A DNA stretch of 15,895 nucleotides from QYQD01 sp040755415 (GCA_040755415.1 JBFMAZ010000067.1:1-15895); one strand, 5' to 3'. Positions 7,556-15,367 are shown, counted from the first letter of the stretch. Notes: generated by a model not told the origin, from the sequence alone. Program-made: numbers and translations.

Positions 7556-10500
7556 TTATTCTTTTTCTATTAATTCTACATCTAGACTTAGACCCTGGAG
7601 TTCCTTTATCAGGACATTAAATGACTCGGGCAGGCCTGCTTCCAGGGTATTGCTCCCTTTAACTATCTTCTCATACATTCTCGTCCGTCCAGAGACATCA
7701 TCCGACTTAACCGTAAGGAATTCTTGCAAAGAATAAGCAGCACCATAGGCCTCCATGGCCCAGACTTCCATTTCACCCAGCCGCTGTCCGCCAAACTGAG
7801 CCTTCCCGCCTAAGGGCTGTTGAGTAACCAAGGAATATGGGCCTGTGCAGCGGGCGTGTATCTTGTCATCAACCAGATGATGTAATTTCATCATATACAT
7901 AATGCCAACGGTCACCTTCTGCTCAAATGTCTCTCCCGTTCGACCATCATAAAGGGTGGCCCGGGCCAATTCCGAAACACCGGCCTCGGCTAATAGTTCC
8001 CTTATGTCCGATTCCTCCGCTCCGTCGAAAACCGGCGTAGCCATATGCACGCCGCTCCTATAATCCCCCGCAAACTTTAATAATTCTTCATCATTCATGT
8101 CCCCGAAGAGTTTTTTATATTGTTCGGAAGAGAATATGGCCTTTAGTTTTTTACGCAGGGCCGCTACCTGGCAATTATCAATCAAGTTTCCTATCTGCTC
8201 TCCCAGCCCTTTTGCTGCCCATCCGAGATGGGTTTCTAAAACCTGCCCGACGTTCATACGTGAAGGAACGCCAAGTGGATTTAAAACAATATCCATAGGT
8301 GTTCCGTCTTCAAAGTAGGGCATGTTCTCTACCGGCATTATTCTTGAGACCACGCCTTTATTGCCATGGCGGCCGGCCATCTTATCGCCGACGGAAAGTT
8401 TTCGCTTGGTGGCCACATAAACCTTGACCATTTTTATCACGCCGGGAGGTAACTCATCACCCTTTTTAAAGCGATTAACTCTGTCATTGAAAACCATCTT
8501 GATAAGGGCTACCTGTTCCTCATGATTATCTAGAATCTTTTCTATTTCCGGCTCGATCTTTGTCTTCTCAGGGAAAGTTATGTCACGAATTTTGTGTAAG
8601 GGTATCCTGGCCAGGGCAATCGCAGTAATTTCTTCACCCTTGCGAACAGCGATCTTGCCTTTTATATCTTTTAATGAAACGGCGGCTTTCCCCCCCACCA
8701 GAAGCCTTTCCAGCCGGCTTCTGGTGTTTTTTTCCACAATAGCCAGTTCATCAGCTTCATCCCTTCGAAGGCGGGTAATTTCTTCGTCTTCGATAGACCT
8801 GGCCCGTTCATCTTTATCTACACCGCGCCGCGAAAAGACTTTGGCATCAATAACAATACCTTCGATACCTGGAGGTACCCGGAGTGATGTATCCTTTACA
8901 TCTCCCGCTTTTTCACCAAAAATAGCCCGCAAGAGTTTCTCTTCCGGCGAAAGTTGTGTCTCACCCTTGGGTGTCACCTTACCGACCAGAATATCGCCTG
9001 CCTTCACCTCGGCCCCAATCCGAACGATGCCGCTTTCATCCAAATCCTTAAGGGCTTCCTCGCCTACGTTAGGGATATCGCGGGTAATCTCCTCTTTCCC
9101 TAATTTTGTGTCGCGGGCCACCGTCTCAAACTGTTCGATATGGATAGACGTAAAAACATCGTCCATTACTAATCGTTCACTGACCAGTATAGAATCTTCA
9201 AAGTTACATCCACCCCAAGGCATAAAGGCCACCATTACATTCTTACCCAAGGCCAGTTCGCCTTTTTCCGTAGCCGGGCCATCCGCAATTATCTGACCAG
9301 GGTTTACAAAATCTCCTTTGCGTACAATCGGTTTTTGATTTATACATGTACTCTGATTTGACTTCTGGAACTTGGTAAGTCTGTAGATTTCCACTCCCGC
9401 TGGCCGCCTTGAAACCTCTTCATCTTCATAACGTACTACAATACGATTAGCGTCCACCTCTTCTACGTAGCCATAGCCCCTGGCCACTACTGTAGCCCCG
9501 GAATCCCGGGCCACAACACCTTCGAGACCGGTACCAATTACTGGAGCGCTTGCCTTCAAAAGAGGTACCGCCTGCCTCTGCATGTTTGACCCCATCAATG
9601 CCCTGTTGGCATCGTCGTTCTCTAAAAAAGGGATTAGAGAAGCAGCGACACTTACCAGCTGATTAGGCGAAACATCCATAAAGGTTACTTCCTCCGGACG
9701 GACCATAACGAACTCGCCATCACGGCGGGCAGACACAATATCACGCAAAAATCTACCTTTTGTATCTATAGGCGCATTGGCCTGGGCGATAGCATGATCC
9801 TGCTCATCCAGGGCGGAAAGATAACGAACTTTTTTAGTAACGACCCCGTTCGTTACTTCACGGTAAGGTGTCTCGATAAACCCATAATGATTTACCTTGG
9901 CATAGGTACTGAGAGAAACGATAAGGCCGATATTCGGCCCTTCCGGGGTCTCGACCGGGCATATCCGCCCGTAATGAGTGGGGTGCACGTCCCTTACCTC
10001 AAAACCAGCGCGTTCACGAGAAAGACCGCCCGGGCCAAGAGCGCTTAATCTTCTTTCATGAGTTATCTCAGAAAGCGGATTAGTTTGATCCATAAACTGG
10101 GAAAGCTGGCTGGTGCCAAAAAATTCTTTGACTGCAGAAGAAACCGGCTTGGGATTAATGAGATCATGCGGCATCGCGGCCTCAATCTCCTGAAGGCTCA
10201 TACGCTCCTTGATGGCCCTTTCCATACGCACTAAACCGATACGATACTGATTCTCAATGAGCTCACCCACCGCTCGAACACGGCGGTTTCCAAGATGGTC
10301 GATATCATCCACCGGGCCCTGAGTATCCTTAAGTTTAATAAGGTAGCGCACGGCCTCCAGGATATCTTCCTTCCTCAGGGTTCGGCCGGTAAAAGAACTA
10401 TCCATCTTAAGCCGGAGATTCAATTTATAGCGCCCTACATCGGAGAGGTCATAAGTTTCCGGGCTGAAAAAGAGAGAATTAAAAAAGGTATTAGCTATCT

Positions 10501-11659
10501 CTGAAGTAGGTATGCTGCTGGGCCGGAGTCGCCGATAGATGTCCATTATGGCTTCTTCCGGGGTGTTAACCCTGTCTAGGAGCATGGTATCGCGCAGGGA
10601 AGAACCAACGTTCACTCCATCTATATACAGAGTTTCAATCACCGGGATATTTCTCTCTTTGATTAACTGGAAATTATCCTCGGTGATTTCTTCATTGCAT
10701 GAGATCAGAACCTCCCCGGTGGCTGGGTCAATTAGGTCGCGGGCCATGATCGACCCTTTGATATCTTCGAAATCAAGAGGGATAGTCTCTATTTGGGCAT
10801 CCTCTATCTTCTTGGCCACCATCTTTGTAATTTTACGATTCTTCTTAACGATTACCTCGTTGGTCTTTGGATCAACGAGGTCTCGTACCGCTTTTTTCCC
10901 AATAAACAATTCCGGGACAAAACGTTTTTTAATACCGCCCTGATCGATAAAAATGGTCTCTGCCCGGTAAAAATACTCCAGTAATTGCTCTGTTGAATAG
11001 CCAAGCGCCTTGAGCAAGGTAGTAACCGGAAACTTTCTCCGACGATCGATCCGCACATAGAGAATATCCTTGTGGTCGAATTCGAAATCGACCCAGGAAC
11101 CACGAACCGGAATTATTCTTGCCGAATATAGAACCTTCCCGCTCGAATGCGTCTTTCCCTGGTCATGGTCAAAAAAGATGCCCGGCGAACGTTGTAACTG
11201 ACTGACGATAACCCTTTCCGTACCATTGATTATAAAGGTCCCGCGGGCGGTCATAAGGGGAATGGCACCGAAATAAATCTCCTGCTCCTTTATATCCCTT
11301 ATGCTTTGCGTCCCGGTATCTTTATCTACATCATAAGAAACAAGCCTCACCGTTATCTTTATAGGCGCTTCATAGGTCATATCCCTTTGTAGACATTCTT
11401 CAACACTGTACTTGGGCTCTCCAAATGTATAATGGACAAATTCCAGAGAAGAAGTGCCGCTAAAATCCTTTATAGGAAATACACTCTTGAAAACTCCCTG
11501 CAGTCCTGCGTCTTCTCTCTTTTCGGGAGGCACATCCTTTTGCAGAAAACGCTCGTACGACCCGCGCTGCATCTCCATAAGATCAGGTATATCAATAACC
11601 CTGCCTATGCGACCAAAATCTTTCCTTATTCTCTGCATAGTTGAAAAAGATTGTCCCAT
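7556..11659 (-). CDS. rpoB: DNA-directed RNA polymerase subunit beta
   Basis: The beta subunit forms one jaw of RNA polymerase and part of the active centre. With the chosen start it has 1367 residues, typical for this group. The rifampicin-binding cluster (FFGTSQLSQFMDQ at about 513-525, then THERRLSALGPGG) carries the wild-type-like Asp, His and Ser residues, so predicted susceptibility is normal. CNFEDSILVSE (about 818-828), GRHGNKGVVS (about 1096-1105) and the C-terminal LGEMEVWAMEAYGA are all present. The ATG at 11659 is preceded by AGAGAGGAAAG, a usable ribosome binding site; an in-frame ATG at 11683 would add eight residues but has only weak SD-like sequence. It follows rplL by about 207 nt, a spacer holding a strong hairpin. 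Confidence 0.98.
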   Translation of the reverse strand: MGQSFSTMQRIRKDFGRIGRVIDIPDLMEMQRGSYERFLQKDVPPEKREDAGLQGVFKSVFPIKDFSGTSSLEFVHYTFGEPKYSVEECLQRDMTYEAPIKITVRLVSYDVDKDTGTQSIRDIKEQEIYFGAIPLMTARGTFIINGTERVIVSQLQRSPGIFFDHDQGKTHSSGKVLYSARIIPVRGSWVDFEFDHKDILYVRIDRRRKFPVTTLLKALGYSTEQLLEYFYRAETIFIDQGGIKKRFVPELFIGKKAVRDLVDPKTNEVIVKKNRKITKMVAKKIEDAQIETIPLDFEDIKGSIMARDLIDPATGEVLISCNEEITEDNFQLIKERNIPVIETLYIDGVNVGSSLRDTMLLDRVNTPEEAIMDIYRRLRPSSIPTSEIANTFFNSLFFSPETYDLSDVGRYKLNLRLKMDSSFTGRTLRKEDILEAVRYLIKLKDTQGPVDDIDHLGNRRVRAVGELIENQYRIGLVRMERAIKERMSLQEIEAAMPHDLINPKPVSSAVKEFFGTSQLSQFMDQTNPLSEITHERRLSALGPGGLSRERAGFEVRDVHPTHYGRICPVETPEGPNIGLIVSLSTYAKVNHYGFIETPYREVTNGVVTKKVRYLSALDEQDHAIAQANAPIDTKGRFLRDIVSARRDGEFVMVRPEEVTFMDVSPNQLVSVAASLIPFLENDDANRALMGSNMQRQAVPLLKASAPVIGTGLEGVVARDSGATVVARGYGYVEEVDANRIVVRYEDEEVSRRPAGVEIYRLTKFQKSNQSTCINQKPIVRKGDFVNPGQIIADGPATEKGELALGKNVMVAFMPWGGCNFEDSILVSERLVMDDVFTSIHIEQFETVARDTKLGKEEITRDIPNVGEEALKDLDESGIVRIGAEVKAGDILVGKVTPKGETQLSPEEKLLRAIFGEKAGDVKDTSLRVPPGIEGIVIDAKVFSRRGVDKDERARSIEDEEITRLRRDEADELAIVEKNTRSRLERLLVGGKAAVSLKDIKGKIAVRKGEEITAIALARIPLHKIRDITFPEKTKIEPEIEKILDNHEEQVALIKMVFNDRVNRFKKGDELPPGVIKMVKVYVATKRKLSVGDKMAGRHGNKGVVSRIMPVENMPYFEDGTPMDIVLNPLGVPSRMNVGQVLETHLGWAAKGLGEQIGNLIDNCQVAALRKKLKAIFSSEQYKKLFGDMNDEELLKFAGDYRSGVHMATPVFDGAEESDIRELLAEAGVSELARATLYDGRTGETFEQKVTVGIMYMMKLHHLVDDKIHARCTGPYSLVTQQPLGGKAQFGGQRLGEMEVWAMEAYGAAYSLQEFLTVKSDDVSGRTRMYEKIVKGSNTLEAGLPESFNVLIKELQGLSLDVELIEKE

Positions 11660-11786
11660 CTTTCCTCTCTCTTCCTGGTCCATTCGAAATTAGCCCTGCA
11701 GTTTACTCCTGCAACGGTCCGAATAAACAGGTTTTAGTATATTGAACCATAAAAGCAAACTAACCACATAATAGATGATTAAGCAA

Positions 11787-11814
11787 GGATGCCCCTTGAG
11801 CTCAAGGGGCATCC
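11787..11814 (-). promoter_or_regulatory. Perfect 28-nt palindrome in rplL-rpoB spacer (attenuator or RNase III-type hairpin)
   Basis: The stretch GGATGCCCCTTGAG followed by CTCAAGGGGCATCC is an exact inverted repeat of two 14-nt arms without a spacer. As RNA it would fold into a GC-rich stem of about 12 bp with a 4-nt loop. The sequence after it in the transcribed direction is TTGCTTAATC, with no U-run, so it is not a standard intrinsic terminator. In E. coli the rplL-rpoB spacer holds a partial attenuator and an RNase III site that lower rpoBC expression relative to ribosomal proteins. The same role is inferred here from position. Confidence 0.65.
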
Positions 11815-11866
11815 TCTTCTACCTAATAAACAAACCTTATCCGGCAATTCTTCTATTAAACTGCAT

Positions 11867-12256
11867 TTACTTAATCTCTACAGTACCTCCGGCCTCTTCT
11901 AACTGCTTTTTAATCTTTTCAGCCTCTTCCTTAGATACGCCCTCCTTAACCGGCTTAGGCGCACCTTCTACCAGGTCCTTTGCCTCTTTAAGTCCAAGGC
12001 TGGTAATAGCACGTACTTCTTTGATTACTTGGATCTTCTTGTCTCCAGCACTGGCCAGGATAACATCAAACTCCGTCTTTTCCTCTACAACCGCAGCCGC
12101 TGCCCCACCGGCCGGGGCTGCGGCTGCAGCTACAGCCACAGGAGCTGCCGCGGTAACCCCGAACTTATCTTCCAATTCTTTAACTAATTCGGAAAGCTCG
12201 AGTACCGTCATGTTAGATATAAATGCAATAACATCTTCTTTAGTAAGATTGGCCAT
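11867..12256 (-). CDS. rplL: 50S ribosomal protein L7/L12
   Basis: L7/L12 forms the multimeric ribosomal stalk that recruits EF-Tu, EF-G and other GTPase factors. The 129-residue product has the expected three parts: an N-terminal dimerisation and L10-binding region (about 1-35), an Ala/Pro/Gly-rich hinge (about 36-60), and the factor-binding C-terminal domain (about 62-129) with VIKEVRAITSLGLKEAKDLVEGAP. I chose the ATG at 12256 (MANLTKEDV) because GGGAGGA lies about 11 nt upstream. An in-frame TTG at 12280 would add eight residues, but that extension would encode the ribosome binding site itself and has no homologous look. It follows rplJ by 59 nt. Confidence 0.98.
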   Translation of the reverse strand: MANLTKEDVIAFISNMTVLELSELVKELEDKFGVTAAAPVAVAAAAAPAGGAAAAVVEEKTEFDVILASAGDKKIQVIKEVRAITSLGLKEAKDLVEGAPKPVKEGVSKEEAEKIKKQLEEAGGTVEIK

Positions 12257-12315
12257 TTTTCTTCCATCCTCCCTAAACAATCATATTTATAAGATAATAA
12301 AATAGTTGGCCCACC

Positions 12316-12843
12316 TTATGCAGATAAGGCCGTTTTTTGATCCTGGATAGCCTTTAGTGTGTATAAAAACTTCCGGATAACACCACTCAAGACCTGCACC
12401 AGTCCAGTAGGAGGCGATACCAATACTGATAACAACTTGCCCAGGAGCACCTCACGGCTTGGCAGGATTGCTAATGATTTGATATCATCCTCGCTGATGA
12501 ATTTGCCCTGCAATACCCCACCCTTGATCTCCAGGTTCGGGTTGTTCTTGGCAAACTCAATCAGGACCTTAGCCATGGTGACCGGATCATCATAACCGAT
12601 GGCCAAGGCACACGGCCCGGTCAGATAGTTACGCAAGGCCGCCGCATCCGTTCCTTCTGCAGCCAGCTTAATAAGGTTATTCTTTGCGACCTTATATTCA
12701 GCCCGGGAATTGCGCAATTGTAACCTGAGCGCATTCAGCGCTTCTACCTTAAGACCGCGATAGTCCATGAGCACTGTCGCTTGAGACTGTTCCAGCTTGG
12801 CATGCAGGTCCTTTACTGCTTCTTCTTTTTCGGCACGCTTCAA
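12316..12843 (-). CDS. rplJ: 50S ribosomal protein L10
   Basis: L10 anchors the L7/L12 dimers to the 23S rRNA at the GTPase-associated centre and, with L12, represses its own mRNA. The product has 175 residues, the family norm. The N-terminal RNA-binding domain includes VLMDYRGLKV (about 24-33) and the segment YKVAKNNLIKLA (about 50-61); the C-terminal helix that carries L12 follows about residue 135. The start codon is TTG, preceded by AAAGGAGGG with about 8 nt from GGAGG. No ATG lies near the expected N-terminus. Upstream is a 176-nt spacer holding the L10-type leader, consistent with autogenous control. Confidence 0.97.
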   Translation of the reverse strand: MKRAEKEEAVKDLHAKLEQSQATVLMDYRGLKVEALNALRLQLRNSRAEYKVAKNNLIKLAAEGTDAAALRNYLTGPCALAIGYDDPVTMAKVLIEFAKNNPNLEIKGGVLQGKFISEDDIKSLAILPSREVLLGKLLSVLVSPPTGLVQVLSGVIRKFLYTLKAIQDQKTALSA

Positions 12844-12864
12844 TACTTCACCCTCCTTTCTTTA

Positions 12865-12882
12865 TGACAGTTAATGCTGTCA
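12865..12882 (-). promoter_or_regulatory. Hairpin directly upstream of the rplJ ribosome binding site
   Basis: TGACAG, a 6-nt loop and CTGTCA form an exact inverted repeat ending about 8 nt before the GGAGG of rplJ. Its first arm overlaps four bases of the 3' strand of the closing stem of the L10 leader (12879-12885), so the two structures exclude one another. This suggests, but does not prove, a conformational switch near the translation start. Confidence 0.4.
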
Positions 12883-12968
12883 AAGTCAGAGGCACGAAAC
12901 AAGTTGTCTCGGTAGGTTGAATCGCTCAATTAAACACGTACCGTAAACGTGTACCTACTGTCTTTGAC
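12879..12968 (-). promoter_or_regulatory. Ribosomal protein L10 leader (autoregulatory mRNA structure)
   Basis: The rplA-rplJ spacer folds as expected for the conserved L10(L12)4-binding leader. A closing stem GTCAAAG/CTTTGAC pairs 12962-12968 with 12879-12885. A middle stem GTAGGT/ACCTAC pairs 12953-12958 with 12912-12917. An apical stem ACACGT/ACGTGT pairs 12947-12952 with 12934-12939 around a 7-nt loop. The flanking AAAGACAGTAGG and CCTACCGAGAC stretches resemble the family consensus as I remember it. In this family the L10-L12 complex binds the leader and represses rplJ translation. A covariance-model search would settle the assignment. Confidence 0.85.
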
Positions 12969-13019
12969 CACTCATTTATTTATATTGTAGTTGTTTTAAT
13001 CATCAGCGCGTTTCAGGGC

Positions 13020-13718
13020 TTACTTGACCAAAGCCTTAACCTGGAGAGGATCGATATGGAACCCTGGACCCATGGTTGTAGAAATGCCTATGCTCTGCAC
13101 ATAAGTCCCTTTACTGCTGGCAGGCTTTAACCGTAATATAACCTCAAAAAAAGCGGCAATATTCTGTAGTATCTTCTCTGCCCCGAAAGAAACTTTACCT
13201 ACCGGAGCATGCACTATACCTGCCTTTTCTACCCTAAATTCTACCTTGCCAGCCTTTATCTCACGAATTGCCTTAGCCACATCAAATGTAACCGTACCCA
13301 CCTTGGCATTTGGCATCAGACCTCGGGGGCCTAAAATCTTACCAATCTTACCTACCATCCCCATCATATCCGGCGTAGCCACTGCCTTATCAAACTCCAG
13401 CCATCCCTGCTTGATTTTCTCGATGAGGTCATCATCTCCGACATAATCTGCACCAGCTTCCTTGGCCTCCAGCGCCTTGTCTCCCTTGGCAAAAACCAGC
13501 ACACGTGGGGTCTTGCCGGTTCCATGAGGCAAAACCACAGCTCCTCTGACCATTTGTTCCGCATGTCTGGGATCAACACCGAGGCGGACAGCAATATCCA
13601 CAGATTCGTCGAATTTGGCACAGCTATTCTTTATAGCTAATTCAACAGCCTCTTCAAAAGCATACTTCTTGCTGACATCCAACTCTTCTTTTATCTTTCT
13701 GAGCCTTTTTCCAGCCAT
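13020..13718 (-). CDS. rplA: 50S ribosomal protein L1
   Basis: L1 forms the mobile stalk on the E-site side of the 50S subunit and helps release deacylated tRNA. The product has 232 residues, the usual size. The signature GPRGLMPNAKVGTVT lies at about 130-144, and the C-terminal segment SSKGTYVQSIGISTTMGPG, part of the rRNA-binding domain, is intact. The ATG has GGAG about 7 nt upstream. It follows rplK by 36 nt, the normal L11 operon arrangement. In E. coli L1 represses the rplK-rplA message; I did not identify an L1 mRNA target here. Confidence 0.99.
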   Translation of the reverse strand: MAGKRLRKIKEELDVSKKYAFEEAVELAIKNSCAKFDESVDIAVRLGVDPRHAEQMVRGAVVLPHGTGKTPRVLVFAKGDKALEAKEAGADYVGDDDLIEKIKQGWLEFDKAVATPDMMGMVGKIGKILGPRGLMPNAKVGTVTFDVAKAIREIKAGKVEFRVEKAGIVHAPVGKVSFGAEKILQNIAAFFEVILRLKPASSKGTYVQSIGISTTMGPGFHIDPLQVKALVK

Positions 13719-13754
13719 CCTCTTTCTCCAGATTAATTTAATATAATCAACTAA

Positions 13755-14177
13755 TTATACAATTTCAATACCCATACTTCTAGCTGTACCCTCAATAGTC
13801 TTTACGGCGCCCGCCAGATCAACCGCATTAAGATCCGGCATCTTAAGTTTGGCAATCTCCTCAATCTGACTACGGGATACCTTGCCTACCTTCTCTTTAT
13901 TCGGCTGGCTTGAACCCTTGGCTATCTGCGCCGCTTTTTTGAGAAGAACCGCCGCAGGCGGGGTCTTGGTGATAAAACTAAAGGAACGGTCAGCATAGAC
14001 CGTTATAACTACAGGGATAATCATCCCTTCCTGTCCCTGGGTCCTTGCATTAAATGCCTTGCAGAATTCCATGATATTAACACCATGCTGCCCTAAGGCC
14101 GGACCGATAGGGGGCGAAGGGTTAGCCTGCCCGGCCGGCACCTGAAGCTTTATATTTGCAATAACTTTTTTGGCCAT
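13755..14177 (-). CDS. rplK: 50S ribosomal protein L11
   Basis: L11 binds the GTPase-associated region of 23S rRNA and takes part in factor binding and the RelA stringent response. The product has 140 residues (family about 141). The proline-rich N-terminal segment PPIGPALGQHGVNI (22-35), which is also the thiostrepton-binding face, and the C-terminal RNA-binding domain with KMPDLNA (about 112-118) are present. The ATG follows AAGGAG with about 8 nt spacing. The SD lies at the end of a run of 7-nt repeats (14183-14203) that fills the 26-nt gap after nusG. Confidence 0.99.
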   Translation of the reverse strand: MAKKVIANIKLQVPAGQANPSPPIGPALGQHGVNIMEFCKAFNARTQGQEGMIIPVVITVYADRSFSFITKTPPAAVLLKKAAQIAKGSSQPNKEKVGKVSRSQIEEIAKLKMPDLNAVDLAGAVKTIEGTARSMGIEIV

Positions 14178-14203
14178 CTGCCTTACTCCTTAATCCTTAA
14201 TCC

Positions 14204-14734
14204 TCAAATTTTAGAGACCTGAACAAAGTCCAGCTCTACCGGGGTCGCCCGTCCGAATATACTGACCAGGACTCGAAGCTTACCTTTTTCCGGTTTAACC
14301 TCATCCACTACACCATTGAAATTGGTAAAAGGACCATCAATGACCCGAACCTCATCACCCTTTTCAAAAAGGTACTTGGGTTTCGGTTTCAAAGCCCCCT
14401 CCTTCATTTGGGCAACAATCTTTTCTGCCTCTTCATCTGAAAGCGGCGTTGGCCTCTCTGTTCCACCGACAAACCCAGTAATCTTCGGAGTATTTTTAAC
14501 GGTATGCCACGTCTCATCGGTCACTTCCATACATACTAGTATGTATCCCGGATAAAATTTGCGCAAAGAGGTCTTTCGTTCTCCTTTAACCATTTCTACT
14601 ACCTTTTCTGTGGGGACAAGAACCTCAGAAAAAAACTCTTCCTGGTGTAAAGACTTAATGCGCTCCTCTAACGCCGCCCTAGCTTTTTGTTCATATCCTG
14701 AATAAGTATGTACTATATACCACTTATGTGCCAT
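14204..14734 (-). CDS. nusG: Transcription termination/antitermination factor NusG
   Basis: NusG binds RNA polymerase through its N-terminal domain and contacts Rho or ribosomal S10 through its C-terminal domain, coupling transcription to translation. The 176-residue product has the NGN domain from KWYIVHTYSGYE (4-15) to about 110, including RKFYPGYILVCM (58-69), and a KOW domain (about 122-176) with GDEVRVIDGPFTNFNGVV. I chose the ATG at 14734 because GAGG lies about 5 nt upstream and the product then starts MAHKWYIVH, as in the family. An in-frame ATG at 14752 would add six residues but its SD-like AAGGA is about 13 nt away. It follows secE by 44 nt in the conserved secE-nusG pair. Confidence 0.98.
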   Translation of the reverse strand: MAHKWYIVHTYSGYEQKARAALEERIKSLHQEEFFSEVLVPTEKVVEMVKGERKTSLRKFYPGYILVCMEVTDETWHTVKNTPKITGFVGGTERPTPLSDEEAEKIVAQMKEGALKPKPKYLFEKGDEVRVIDGPFTNFNGVVDEVKPEKGKLRVLVSIFGRATPVELDFVQVSKI

Positions 14735-14778
14735 ATCTTCCTCAATTACCATACCATCAAAAAAGTCCTTATTTTCTC

Positions 14779-15099
14779 TTACTTAATAAAAATCCTTATC
14801 AATTTAGCCAAAGCCATATCAATAAGACCAAGAAAAAGGGCAATTATAAGCACGAGCACGATAACCACAAATGTCGTACCCATAGCCTCCTTCCGTGACG
14901 GCCAGGCTACTTTTTTAAATTCAACCTTCACTTCGCGTAAAAACTGTCCGGCCTTCTCTAAAAACCCTACTTTTTCTTTTACGGTATCCAGGATCCTGAC
15001 CTTGGTCCCCTGGTTTGCTTTTTCACTCCGGGGTTGACCCTTAGCAGGGGGCTTACTAAGCACTTTATTTTTTTTCTTTTCTTCGGCCGTTGTCTTCAT
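14779..15099 (-). CDS. secE: Preprotein translocase subunit SecE
   Basis: SecE clamps the two halves of SecY in the inner-membrane protein-conducting channel. The 106-residue product has a Lys-rich, probably disordered N-terminal tail (1-35), an amphipathic cytoplasmic helix, the conserved hinge VEFKKVAWPSRKE (about 59-71) and one hydrophobic span (about 75-98). This is the common one-span form, not the three-span enterobacterial form. The ATG is preceded by GGGGATGG. It starts 29 nt after tRNA-Trp and is followed by nusG, the usual neighbour. Confidence 0.97.
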   Translation of the reverse strand: MKTTAEEKKKNKVLSKPPAKGQPRSEKANQGTKVRILDTVKEKVGFLEKAGQFLREVKVEFKKVAWPSRKEAMGTTFVVIVLVLIIALFLGLIDMALAKLIRIFIK

Positions 15100-15128
15100 T
15101 CCATCCCCAAAATATAGTGCAGTAAAAA

Positions 15129-15205
15129 TGGCAGGCCAGGAGGGATTCGAACCCCCATCACCCGGATTTGGAGTCCGGTGCTCTAACCGTTAGAGCTACT
15201 GGCCT
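15129..15205 (-). tRNA. trnW: tRNA-Trp (anticodon CCA), 3' CCA encoded
   Basis: The cloverleaf closes fully: acceptor AGGCCAG/CTGGCCT (7 bp), D stem GCTC/GAGC, anticodon stem CCGGA/TCCGG with loop CTCCAAA giving anticodon CCA, and T arm GGGGG-TTCGAAT-CCCTC with one G-U pair. The discriminator is G73, the tryptophan identity base, and CCA is encoded (15131-15129). The length is 77 nt with CCA. It lies 12 nt after the rpmG stop and 29 nt before secE, so it is almost certainly processed out of the operon transcript. Confidence 0.97.
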
Positions 15206-15217
15206 GCAGGGATTTCA

Positions 15218-15367
15218 CTACTTAGTTTCTTTATGAACAGTATGCGTCCGGCAAAAACGGCAATATTTTTTAAACTCCATTTTTTCCGGCGTCTTGCGTT
15301 TGTTTTTAGTGGTCGTATAATTTCTCTGCTTACAAGTAGTACATGCCAGAGTCACAATATCTCTCAT
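15218..15367 (-). CDS. rpmG: 50S ribosomal protein L33
   Basis: L33 is a small 50S protein near the E site. The 49-residue product begins MRDIVTLACTTCKQRNYTTT and is basic. Two CxxC pairs (Cys9/Cys12 and Cys36/Cys39) mark the zinc-binding C+ form. The YCRFCRTHTVHKE ending is typical of the family. The start is ATG, with only a distant AAGGG (about 10 nt) as ribosome binding site. It lies 28 nt after the tuf stop and 12 nt before tRNA-Trp, an arrangement common in bacteria. Confidence 0.97.
   Translation of the reverse strand: MRDIVTLACTTCKQRNYTTTKNKRKTPEKMEFKKYCRFCRTHTVHKETK

Noticed and set aside
8580..9296. Plus-strand open frame of 238 codons antisense to rpoB
   Set aside because: The product is very rich in Ser, Arg and Ile with no recognisable domain, as expected of a shadow of a conserved gene.
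11725..11760. TATACT as a possible -10 box for an rpoB promoter
   Set aside because: It matches TATAAT at five of six positions, but the hexamers at 15-18 nt upstream do not resemble TTGACA.
11867..12305. Plus-strand open frame overlapping rplL (starting at 11775)
   Set aside because: It is antisense to the Ala-rich L7/L12 gene and its Ala/Ser run merely mirrors the rplL hinge codons.
12970..13010. AT-rich ACTACAATATAAATAAATG upstream of the L10 leader as a promoter
   Set aside because: TACAAT and TATAAA look like -10 boxes, but no acceptable -35 lies 16-18 nt upstream, so I do not call it.
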